Source: an uncultured Burkholderiales bacterium
GTDB taxonomy: Bacteria; Pseudomonadota; Gammaproteobacteria; Burkholderiales; Burkholderiaceae_D
Assembly: GCA_937872165.1 (NCBI GenBank)
Contig: CALMOR010000005.1
Coordinates: 1 to 5,819, forward strand
Direction: 5' to 3'
Length of the DNA stretch: 5,819 nucleotides
Numbering within the stretch: position 1 is the stretch's first letter; the number at the start of each line of letters is the position of its first letter. Shown piece after piece: positions 1 through 5,385 of this stretch. A program made the translations under genes and the position numbers. The notes beneath the pieces are model-generated. The model worked only from the letters and a program-made list of their open reading frames with translations. It was not told the origin of the DNA and made no database searches.

Positions 1-541
1 GCTTGATGCGGAAGCAGACGAAGAGCGACAGCGCCAGCAGAGCGAGGCTGAGCGGCGTGTAGATCCGCGGGTCGGCGAACTGCATGTAGGCCGCCGCGTT
101 CTCGCGCTTGAGCGGAAGCGATATCTCCTGGAAGCCCAGCCATTCGAAGAAGTAGAGGAGCGTCAGCGGGTAGGCGAGCAGCGCGAGCGCGAAGTAGTGG
201 CCGCGCAGGCGGAACGTCGGATAACCGACGACGAGGCCCGCGAGCGCGCCGGACGCCGCCGCGGCGACGAGGCCGATCCACGGCGAGACGTTCGCCTTGC
301 TGAAAAGCAGAGCGACGACATAGGCGCCGACCCCGAAGAACGCCGCGTGGCCGAAGGAGATCAGTCCCGAAAAGCCGCTGAACAAGTTCCACGACGAACC
401 CATCACCGCCCAGATCAGCACGAGCGTCAGAACGAGCTGGTAGTAGCTGTTCTGCACTAGCAGCGCGACGCTCAGATAGACCAGGCAGAAGCCGCCGAGG
501 CCGAGCAGGAAGTGCTTCGTGTTTCCTTTCACGTTCGTCAT
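1..541 (-). CDS. branched-chain amino acid-type ABC transporter permease, LivM family, N-terminal part
   Basis: The left edge cuts this gene after 180 codons. The N-terminus has a first membrane segment at about 11-30 and another at 34-48. The LivM signature SSWNLFSGFSGLISFGHAAF (49-68), continuing into FGVGAY, is followed by a segment at 88-107 and then PTFRLRGHYFALALLA (108-123), also typical of the family. After residue 160 another membrane segment begins and is interrupted by the edge. By family knowledge it forms the heterodimeric channel with the LivH-type protein. Its ATG overlaps the LivH stop by four bases (ATGA), pointing to coupled translation of the two permeases. The missing end should hold the second ATPase-contacting loop, and the ATPase genes may lie further left. 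The frame contains no stop up to the edge. Confidence 0.93.
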   Translation of the reverse strand, partial: MTNVKGNTKHFLLGLGGFCLVYLSVALLVQNSYYQLVLTLVLIWAVMGSSWNLFSGFSGLISFGHAAFFGVGAYVVALLFSKANVSPWIGLVAAAASGALAGLVVGYPTFRLRGHYFALALLAYPLTLLYFFEWLGFQEISLPLKRENAAAYMQFADPRIYTPLSLALLALSLFVCFRIK

Positions 542-1500
542 GTCCGCTCCGCATTGCGTCCGAGCAGGCCCTGCGGCCGCAGCAGCATCACGAGAAGAAA
601 GACGACGAAGATCGCCGCGTTCTGCAACTGGGCAGGCAGGAACAGCCCCGTCAATTGCTGGATGAGTCCGATCAGGAGACCTCCCCAGAAGGCGCCGGCG
701 ATGCTGCCGAGCCCGCCCAGGACCACCCCGGCGTACATGACCGTCACGAAGTCGGTGCCGATATACGGCTGGAACGGGAGATAGGTCGCGAGCAGTCCGC
801 CCGCGACTCCCGTGATGGCGCAGCCGAGTCCGAACGCGATGCGGTACGACCGTTGCACGTCGATCCCGACGTAGACGGCCGCGGTGGGGTTGTCCGCTGC
901 GGCGCGCAGCGTCCTCCCGGTGCTGGACCGCGAGACGAACAAGTAGAGCAGCGAGGCGACGACGAGCGCGACGAGAAGGCTGATCGCACGCGCCTTGTTG
1001 ACGAAGATCGAGACGTCTTCACCGATCAACGGGCCGATCTCCCAGGCGCTCGATGAATACGGCGTGCGCAGGCTGGTCGGGACCGACCCGAACAGCATCA
1101 GCGCGCCGTTCGAAATGACGAGCGCGAGACCGAGGGTGAGGATGAGCTGGGGAAAATGTCCGTCGCCCGAGATGTTCGCCGCACGGGCTCCCGTGACCCT
1201 CGAAAGCAGATACGTCTGGATCGCGACACCGACGACATACAGCACGGCGCCGCAGACCGCCGCGGCGACGACCGGTCCGAGCAGGGGACCGAACAGATCG
1301 CCGAGCGACAACGAGGAGAAGAGGAAGAACGTCGAGTACATGCCGAGCATCACGAACTCGCCCTGTGCGAAGTTCACGACGCGCATCACGCTGAAGATCA
1401 TTCCGAGCCCGAGGCACATCAACGCGTACACACCGCCGACGAGCACACCGGCGGTCAGCGCCTGCAGGACGTTCTCGATCAGGATCAATGGGTCTGTCAT
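538..1500 (-). CDS. branched-chain amino acid-type ABC transporter permease, LivH family
   Basis: This complete 320-residue integral membrane protein is the first of the two permeases of a Liv/HAAT-type ABC importer. It is strongly hydrophobic, with about eight predicted membrane segments. The N-terminal family signature GGVYALMCLGLGMIFSVMR (22-40) is followed by NFAQGEFVMLG (43-53). The cytoplasmic loop that contacts the ATPases is GRTLRAAADNPTAAVYVGI (195-213), followed by FGLGCAITGVAGGLLA. The C-terminal VVLGGLGSIAGAFWGGLLIG (259-278) is also typical. By family knowledge it pairs with LivM and two ATPases (LivG, LivF) and receives ligand from a periplasmic binding protein; none of these last three is in the window. 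Such systems often import aromatic acids, dicarboxylates, amides or other catabolic substrates, so placement after acyl-CoA genes suggests uptake of the compound they degrade rather than leucine. The ATG at 1500 has a strong AAGGAG. The stop overlaps the LivM start. Confidence 0.95.
   Translation of the reverse strand: MTDPLILIENVLQALTAGVLVGGVYALMCLGLGMIFSVMRVVNFAQGEFVMLGMYSTFFLFSSLSLGDLFGPLLGPVVAAAVCGAVLYVVGVAIQTYLLSRVTGARAANISGDGHFPQLILTLGLALVISNGALMLFGSVPTSLRTPYSSSAWEIGPLIGEDVSIFVNKARAISLLVALVVASLLYLFVSRSSTGRTLRAAADNPTAAVYVGIDVQRSYRIAFGLGCAITGVAGGLLATYLPFQPYIGTDFVTVMYAGVVLGGLGSIAGAFWGGLLIGLIQQLTGLFLPAQLQNAAIFVVFLLVMLLRPQGLLGRNAERT
547..550 (-). promoter_or_regulatory. ribosome binding site of the LivM-type gene
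   Basis: On the minus strand GGAG lies five bases before the ATG at 541-539, inside the last codons of the LivH-type gene. It supports the ATG that overlaps the LivH stop (ATGA at 541-538) and so the assignment of this start. Confidence 0.55.
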
Positions 1501-1504
1501 GGGT

Positions 1505-1517
1505 CTCCTTTTTTTTT
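1505..1517 (-). promoter_or_regulatory. A9 tract and strong ribosome binding site of the LivH-type gene
   Basis: The minus strand reads nine A residues running into AAGGAG, with GACC... only four bases from the AAGGAG to the ATG at 1500. This is the strongest ribosome site in the window and it sits in a locally A-rich leader within otherwise GC-rich DNA. Such leaders favour 30S and ribosomal protein S1 binding, so the permease is probably initiated independently of the upstream gene. Confidence 0.65.
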
Positions 1518-1521
1518 GGAA

Positions 1522-1540
1522 TGGAGCCGTTCAGGCTCCA
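1522..1540 (-). promoter_or_regulatory. perfect hairpin across the DUF35 stop codon
   Basis: On the minus strand a 7-base stem (TGGAGCC / GGCTCCA) encloses the 5-base loop TGAAC, which contains the TGA stop codon of the DUF35 gene. The stem is followed by TTCC, nine A residues and the ribosome site of the permease gene. It is not an intrinsic terminator for the minus-strand transcript because the following tract is A, not U. On the plus strand the T-tract precedes the stem, so it is not a standard terminator there either. It might stabilise or process the messenger RNA, or set the permease level relative to the enzymes. Its role is unproven. Confidence 0.55.
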
Positions 1541-1956
1541 GCCGGCGCTGCGAGCCGGAACTTCACGAGCGTGACGTCGGTCGTGACCGCTTCGAAGGAC
1601 GCTTCGACCTGAAGGCCGATTCGCACCTGGTCGTCGGGCACGTCGATCAGGTTGCTGTACAGACGGACGCCCTCGTCGAGGCGAACCTGCACGACGAGGT
1701 AAGGAAGGTCGGCGGCGAACGCCGGCCAGTACGCCTTGTGGAAACGACAGAAGGACTCGACCACGCCGCGCCCGGACAACGCTTTCCACCGAGCGCCGCG
1801 CGAACGACAGAACGGACAGATCGGTGCCGCGGGGAAGCGGAACCGGCCGCAGTGTCCGCAGCACTGGCACTCGAGCACGCCGTTCCGGGCGGCCAGCCAG
1901 TAAGGCGCGTTGTCGACATCGGTCGGCCGCGGCAACGGCTTCGTGTAGGCGGTCAT
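1531..1956 (-). CDS. zinc-ribbon and OB-fold (DUF35) protein, partner of the thiolase-fold protein
   Basis: This 141-residue protein has the standard two-part DUF35 layout. An N-terminal helix region (PYWLAARNG, 18-26) leads into a rubredoxin-like zinc ribbon with Cys33-x2-Cys36 and Cys47-x2-Cys50. An OB-fold follows from about residue 60, with GRGVVESF, a PYLVVQVRLDEG strand pair, and YSNLIDV. Two further cysteines (30 and 32) precede the ribbon. By family knowledge these proteins bind thiolase-fold partners and help present acyl-CoA, as in ChsH2-Ltp2 and archaeal acetoacetyl-CoA thiolase complexes. The ATG (1956-1954) overlaps the thiolase stop as ATGA, which indicates translational coupling and a fixed ratio of the two subunits. 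The reading frame stays open far upstream inside the thiolase gene, but that part has no DUF35 character. The stop codon TGA lies in the loop of a hairpin just before the permease gene. Confidence 0.92.
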   Translation of the reverse strand: MTAYTKPLPRPTDVDNAPYWLAARNGVLECQCCGHCGRFRFPAAPICPFCRSRGARWKALSGRGVVESFCRFHKAYWPAFAADLPYLVVQVRLDEGVRLYSNLIDVPDDQVRIGLQVEASFEAVTTDVTLVKFRLAAPAGA

Positions 1957-3098
1957 CGACGTGCACTTCCATAGACGATGGAGCTGACGATCGGAGCAGC
2001 GGCCATGTAGTGGATCAATCTCGCATCGCCGATCTGCCGATCGCCCGCTTCGCCGCGAAGCTGTCTCACGGCTTCGAGATGCAGGTTCCATCCCTGCATG
2101 TAGGACTCGGAGAGATGACCACCGCTCGTGTTGGCGGGATGGCTTCCGCCCAAGGCCAGATGGCCTTCCTCGACCCAGGGGCCCGCTTCGCCCGGCCCGC
2201 AGTAGCCGAAGCCTTCGAGCGAGAAGACGACCGTGGGGGTGAAGTTGTCGTAGATCATCAGTCCATCGATCTCTTCGCGTTCGACCCCCGCCATCTCGAA
2301 GCTCGCGCGCCCCGCCTGGGCCATCGGCGCGCTCCACAGATCGTCGGGCGGGAAGTCGGAGCCGACGAACGACGAGGCCTGTCCATGGCCACGAACGAAG
2401 ACGGGCTTGCGACGCGAACGCGACGCGCGATCCTCGGCGGTCACGATCAGCGCCACCCCGCCATCGTTGATGAGGCAATGGTCGAGACGACGCAGCGGCT
2501 CGCAGATGAACGGCGATCGCAGGTATTCGTCGACGGTGAAAGGCTGCCGCATCACCGCGGCTTCGTTGAGCGACGCGTGCTGGCGGAACGTCGCCGCGAT
2601 GGCGCCGAGCTGACGCTCGGTGGTGCCGTATAGGTGGACGTGCCGCTGCATCATCAGCGCGTGATAGGCGCTGGGCGACGTCATTCCATAAGGGAACCAC
2701 AGGCCTCCCGCCTCGCTGTCATAGGGCGCGGAATCGCCGGCATAACGGATTCCCGCGCTGCGGCCGTTGTTTCCGTAGACGAGCGCGATGGTGTGGGCCA
2801 GCCCGGCCTGAATGGCGGCGACCGCGGTCTGGATGCAGATCGCCGAAAAGCGACCGTGGGGCGGGGTGGTCAACGTGTAGCGCGGGTTGATGCCGCAGAG
2901 CAGGGCGAACCGCTGGTAGTCCTGGATGCGATTCAGGATCAAGCCATCGATGTCCTCATGCGTCAGACCGCAGTCGTCGAGCGCGTTGGCGAGCGCCCAG
3001 AGACCGAGGCTGGCGGCATCGTGCTCCGGAAGATGGCCGTAGGGCGTGTGTCCGATGCCGATCACGGCGATGGACGGAGAGGCACGGGACACCGGCAT
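1953..3098 (-). CDS. thiolase-fold protein without catalytic cysteines (Ltp2/SCP-x-like), possible acyl-CoA retro-aldolase
   Basis: This is a 381-residue protein of the lipid-transfer-protein/SCP-x thiolase branch. Recognisable parts, in order, are AVIGIGHTPYG (11-21), the helix ending AAIQAGLAHTIALVYG (94-109), CLINDGGVALIVT (208-220), MIYDNFTP (281-288) and NTSGGHLSES-Y-MQG (323-336), then EAVRQLRG (342-349). The usual nucleophile motif (C-x-S-G) is missing: its place falls near Gly82, and Cys88 lies further along the helix. The GHP histidine is replaced by Tyr333, and the C-terminal C-x-G-G-G motif is absent. True thiolysis is therefore unlikely. Relatives such as Ltp2, paired with DUF35 proteins, cleave tertiary beta-hydroxyacyl-CoAs by retro-aldol chemistry, and the conserved tyrosines fit that. 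The partner gene follows with a four-base overlap. The start is uncertain: the ATG at 3098, one base after the SMP-30 stop, is preferred. An in-frame GTG at 3116 would add six residues but has no visible ribosome site. Confidence 0.85.
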   Translation of the reverse strand: MPVSRASPSIAVIGIGHTPYGHLPEHDAASLGLWALANALDDCGLTHEDIDGLILNRIQDYQRFALLCGINPRYTLTTPPHGRFSAICIQTAVAAIQAGLAHTIALVYGNNGRSAGIRYAGDSAPYDSEAGGLWFPYGMTSPSAYHALMMQRHVHLYGTTERQLGAIAATFRQHASLNEAAVMRQPFTVDEYLRSPFICEPLRRLDHCLINDGGVALIVTAEDRASRSRRKPVFVRGHGQASSFVGSDFPPDDLWSAPMAQAGRASFEMAGVEREEIDGLMIYDNFTPTVVFSLEGFGYCGPGEAGPWVEEGHLALGGSHPANTSGGHLSESYMQGWNLHLEAVRQLRGEAGDRQIGDARLIHYMAAAPIVSSIVYGSARR

Positions 3099-3099
3099 C

Positions 3100-4011
3100 T
3101 CAAGCGGCAGACGCACGCGATGACGGTGCGCTGCGGCCCAGGTTGAAGCACGGTTCGATCACGCCGTGTTCCTCGAGGTCGATGCGATACACGCCACCTG
3201 CGCCCGGTTCGGCCTCGAGCGCGGACTCCGACAAACCGTATCGCGCGGTCGTCACGAACAAGGTCCGCATGTCCGGCCCGCCGATGGCGCAACTGGTCGG
3301 CCGTGACACCGGCAGTGGGATGCTGCGGTCCAACGTCCCGGACGGGCTGTACCGGTTCACGCACCCTCGTTCGAAGAGCGCGCACCAGACGAAGCCCGCG
3401 GCATCCACCGTCAGGCCATCCGGACCGCCCGGCCCTTCCGGCAGTTCGACCAATACGGACCGGTCGGACACGGCGCCCGTCTCGAGATCGAAGTCGTACC
3501 GATGGATGCGGCGATCGCGGGTCTCGGCGAAATACAGGACTCGGTCGTCGGGACTCCAGCCAATGCCGTTCGAAAGCGTGAAGCCGGAATCGACGACGAC
3601 CACGGACCCGTCCGGGCCGAGCCGGTAGAGCCGTCCGATCGGACGCGACAGCGTGCGGTCCATCGTTCCGACCCATAGCCGGCCCAGTCGGTCCACCTTG
3701 CCGTCGTTGAACCGCTCGTCTCCCAGCGAGAGCCGCGGACTGTCGAGCCACTCGAGCTCGGCGTCCGGATGCGCGAGAAGCGCGAAGCGCGAACGAAATA
3801 CGATGAAGAGCCCGCCGTCCTCGAGGAGCGCGAACGTGCCCGGTGGTTTGGGAAGCGGCCAGCTCCGTGTTTCCGCAGTCGAGTGCGACCATCGAAAAAG
3901 CGTGGGTCGTTGGACGTCGATCCACCAGAGGGCCCGAGTGCGCGGACACCAGAGCGGCCCTTCGCCGAGCATGTTCTTCGCATCGATCAACAATTCAGGG
4001 CTGTTTTTCAT
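3100..4011 (-). CDS. SMP-30/gluconolactonase family protein (probable lactone hydrolase)
   Basis: This complete 303-residue protein has the length of a single six-bladed beta-propeller of the SMP-30/gluconolactonase/LRE family. These are metal-dependent hydrolases, usually opening sugar or other lactones. The four expected divalent-metal ligands are recognisable: Glu17 in LGEGPLW, Asn102 in RFNDGKVD, Asn148 in LSNGIGWSPD and Asp198 in GPDGLTVD. Arg100 matches a substrate-contacting arginine of animal SMP-30. These residues suggest an active enzyme. No signal peptide is seen, so it is probably cytoplasmic. The ATG at 4011 has only a poor ribosome site (GGTGA three bases upstream). The stop (TGA, 3102-3100) lies one base before the ATG of the thiolase-like gene, implying translational coupling. 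Among acyl-CoA genes its likely job is to open a lactone intermediate or substrate, but this is inference, and a sugar lactonase role cannot be excluded. Confidence 0.9.
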   Translation of the reverse strand: MKNSPELLIDAKNMLGEGPLWCPRTRALWWIDVQRPTLFRWSHSTAETRSWPLPKPPGTFALLEDGGLFIVFRSRFALLAHPDAELEWLDSPRLSLGDERFNDGKVDRLGRLWVGTMDRTLSRPIGRLYRLGPDGSVVVVDSGFTLSNGIGWSPDDRVLYFAETRDRRIHRYDFDLETGAVSDRSVLVELPEGPGGPDGLTVDAAGFVWCALFERGCVNRYSPSGTLDRSIPLPVSRPTSCAIGGPDMRTLFVTTARYGLSESALEAEPGAGGVYRIDLEEHGVIEPCFNLGRSAPSSRASAA

Positions 4012-4185
4012 GCGTCACCGGGTTCGGGTTCGAACGGTCGACTTCCAGACGGTAGTGCACATACCAGAACTGCATTCCTGACCAAGAACTCTCCGACGGG
4101 CAGGACGCCGGCCTGCATCACGACTTTCGCGGGGTGTCCGAGCAGTCGGTCGGCGTGCGGCCCGGCCGGTCGGCGCCCTCCGGAA
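4012..4185. other. 174-base gap between two modules, no convincing gene
   Basis: This is the only sizeable non-coding stretch in the window, between the dehydrogenase stop and the SMP-30 start. The dehydrogenase already ends with a family-typical LPRSF terminus, so the gap is not a lost part of it. No stem-loop followed by a U-run is visible in the minus direction, so I see no intrinsic terminator. Close to the SMP-30 start there is an 8-base palindrome, GTTCGAAC (4028-4035), which overlaps a short tandem GGGTTC repeat on the plus strand. A weak promoter-like pair (TTGGTC, 16 bases, TATGTG on the minus strand) exists but matches poorly. The gap may carry an internal promoter or operator, or mark the join between gene groups of different origin. 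Confidence 0.4.
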
Positions 4186-5355
4186 TCAGAACGACCGAGG
4201 AAGACGCAGCAGGTGCTCGGCGACGTACGAAAGGATGAGGTTGGTCGAGATGGGAGCCACCTGATACAGGCGGGTCTCCCTGAACTTGCGTTCGACGTCG
4301 TATTCGTTCGCGAAACCGAAGCCGCCGTGGAACTGGATGCACGCGTTCGCGGCTTCCCAGCTCGCTTTGGCCGCGAGGTATTTCGCCATGTTCGCTTGCG
4401 CACCGCAAGGCTGGTTCGCATCGAAGCGTTCGCACGCCTGCCAGCGCATCAGGTCCGCCGCCTCGACCTCGATGTAGCTCTCGGCGATCGGGAACTGCAC
4501 GCCCTGGTTCTGGCCGATCGGCCGACCGAACACGACGCGCTCGCCGACGTACTTCGTGACGCGGTCGATGAACCAGTGGCCGTCGCCGATGCACTCGGCG
4601 GCGATCAGCGTGCGCTCGGCGTTCAGCCCGTCGAGGATGTACCTGAAGCCCTGCCCTTCGACGCCGATCAGGTTTTCGGCCGGAATCTCGAGATCCTCGA
4701 AGAACAGCTCGTTCGTCTCGTGATTGACCATGTTCGCGATCGGCCGCACCGTCATCCCGTGGCGTTCGGCTTCGCGCAGATCGACCATGAAGATCGACAT
4801 TCCTTCGGTCTTCTTCGCGACTTCGGCGATCGGCGTCGTCCGCGCGAGCAGGATCATCCATTCCGAATGCTGGATTCGGGAGATCCACACCTTCTGGCCG
4901 TTGACGACATAGCGGTCGCCGCTCGCGCTCCTGACCGCGACGGTCTTGATCCTCGTCGTGTCGGTGCCGGTCGACGGTTCGGTCACGCCCATCGACTGCA
5001 ACCGCCATTCGCCGCTCGCGATCTTCGGCAGGTACAGGCGCTTCTGCGCTTCGGACCCGTGCCGCAGCAGCGTGCCCATGTTATACATCTGGCCGTGGCA
5101 CGCGCCCGAGTTGCCGCCGCTCCGGTTGATCTCTTCCATCACGACGCTCGCTTCCGACAGTCCGAGTCCCGAGCCGCCGTATTCGGCCGGGATCATCGCG
5201 GCGAGCCAGCCGGCCTTCGTCAACGCGTCGACGCACGCCTCCGGATAGCCGCGCTCCTCGTCCACCTTGCGGTGGTATTCGTCGGGGAAGCCGGTGCACA
5301 GCGCGCGTACCGCGTCGCGGATGTCCTGGTACTCGTCGGTCTCTTGCTGTCGCAT
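4186..5355 (-). CDS. acyl-CoA dehydrogenase
   Basis: This is a complete 389-residue flavoprotein of normal family length. It would introduce a 2,3 double bond into an acyl-CoA and pass electrons to electron-transfer flavoprotein in the cytoplasm. The N-terminal helical domain holds IPAEYGGSGLG (55-65). The beta-domain holds the MGVTEPSTGTD motif (122-132) and VNGQKVWIS (151-159). The C-terminal domain holds RVVFGRPIGQNQ (273-284) and QFHGGFGFANE (341-351). The C-terminal glutamate of the usual YEGT motif is absent: the local sequence is YQVAPIST (364-371), with proline near that position. Glu247 in GLNAER (243-248) matches the place of the catalytic base in isovaleryl- and long-chain acyl-CoA dehydrogenases, which favours a branched or bulky substrate, though this is inference. 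The ATG at 5355 is preceded by AGAAGG seven bases upstream. The stop is TGA at 4188-4186. The substrate is unknown. Confidence 0.95.
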   Translation of the reverse strand: MRQQETDEYQDIRDAVRALCTGFPDEYHRKVDEERGYPEACVDALTKAGWLAAMIPAEYGGSGLGLSEASVVMEEINRSGGNSGACHGQMYNMGTLLRHGSEAQKRLYLPKIASGEWRLQSMGVTEPSTGTDTTRIKTVAVRSASGDRYVVNGQKVWISRIQHSEWMILLARTTPIAEVAKKTEGMSIFMVDLREAERHGMTVRPIANMVNHETNELFFEDLEIPAENLIGVEGQGFRYILDGLNAERTLIAAECIGDGHWFIDRVTKYVGERVVFGRPIGQNQGVQFPIAESYIEVEAADLMRWQACERFDANQPCGAQANMAKYLAAKASWEAANACIQFHGGFGFANEYDVERKFRETRLYQVAPISTNLILSYVAEHLLRLPRSF

Positions 5356-5362
5356 GCGAATG

Positions 5363-5368
5363 CCTTCT
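5363..5368 (-). promoter_or_regulatory. ribosome binding site of the acyl-CoA dehydrogenase gene
   Basis: On the minus strand this reads AGAAGG, seven bases before the ATG at 5355. It is a good Shine-Dalgarno match and supports that start. It sits in the 30-base spacer after the hydratase stop codon. The spacer shows no room for a terminator, so the two genes are probably cotranscribed. Confidence 0.6.
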
Positions 5369-5385
5369 CGTGACGTCTTCTCGGT

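Noticed and set aside
1501..1540. The T-run plus hairpin read as a rho-independent terminator.
   Set aside because: On the plus strand the T-run precedes the stem, and on the minus strand the following run is A, so neither direction has the required stem-then-U order.
1531..2700. A 389-codon minus-strand frame that would make the DUF35 protein much longer.
   Set aside because: The upstream 248 codons lie inside the thiolase gene in another frame and are Arg-rich without motifs. The ATG at 1956, overlapping the thiolase stop, gives a protein of normal DUF35 length.
4040..4090. A weak promoter-like pair on the minus strand (TTGGTC, 16 bases, TATGTG) upstream of the SMP-30 gene.
   Set aside because: Each hexamer matches the consensus at only about half the positions, so I do not list it as a promoter.
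4141..4185. A GC-rich self-complementary stretch just after the dehydrogenase stop, considered as a terminator.
   Set aside because: The stems are short and imperfect and no U-run follows in the minus direction.
4008..4421. A 137-codon minus-strand frame whose TGA overlaps the SMP-30 ATG as ATGA, suggestive of a coupled upstream gene.
   Set aside because: More than half of it overlaps the dehydrogenase gene in another frame, its composition is shadow-like (Arg/Ser/Thr-rich), and no family is recognisable.
3769..5373. A 534-residue open frame on the plus strand opposite the dehydrogenase and the SMP-30 start.
   Set aside because: It lies antisense to two well-conserved genes, is rich in Arg, Asp, His and Ala with no recognisable motif, and is typical of the long shadow frames in GC-rich DNA.
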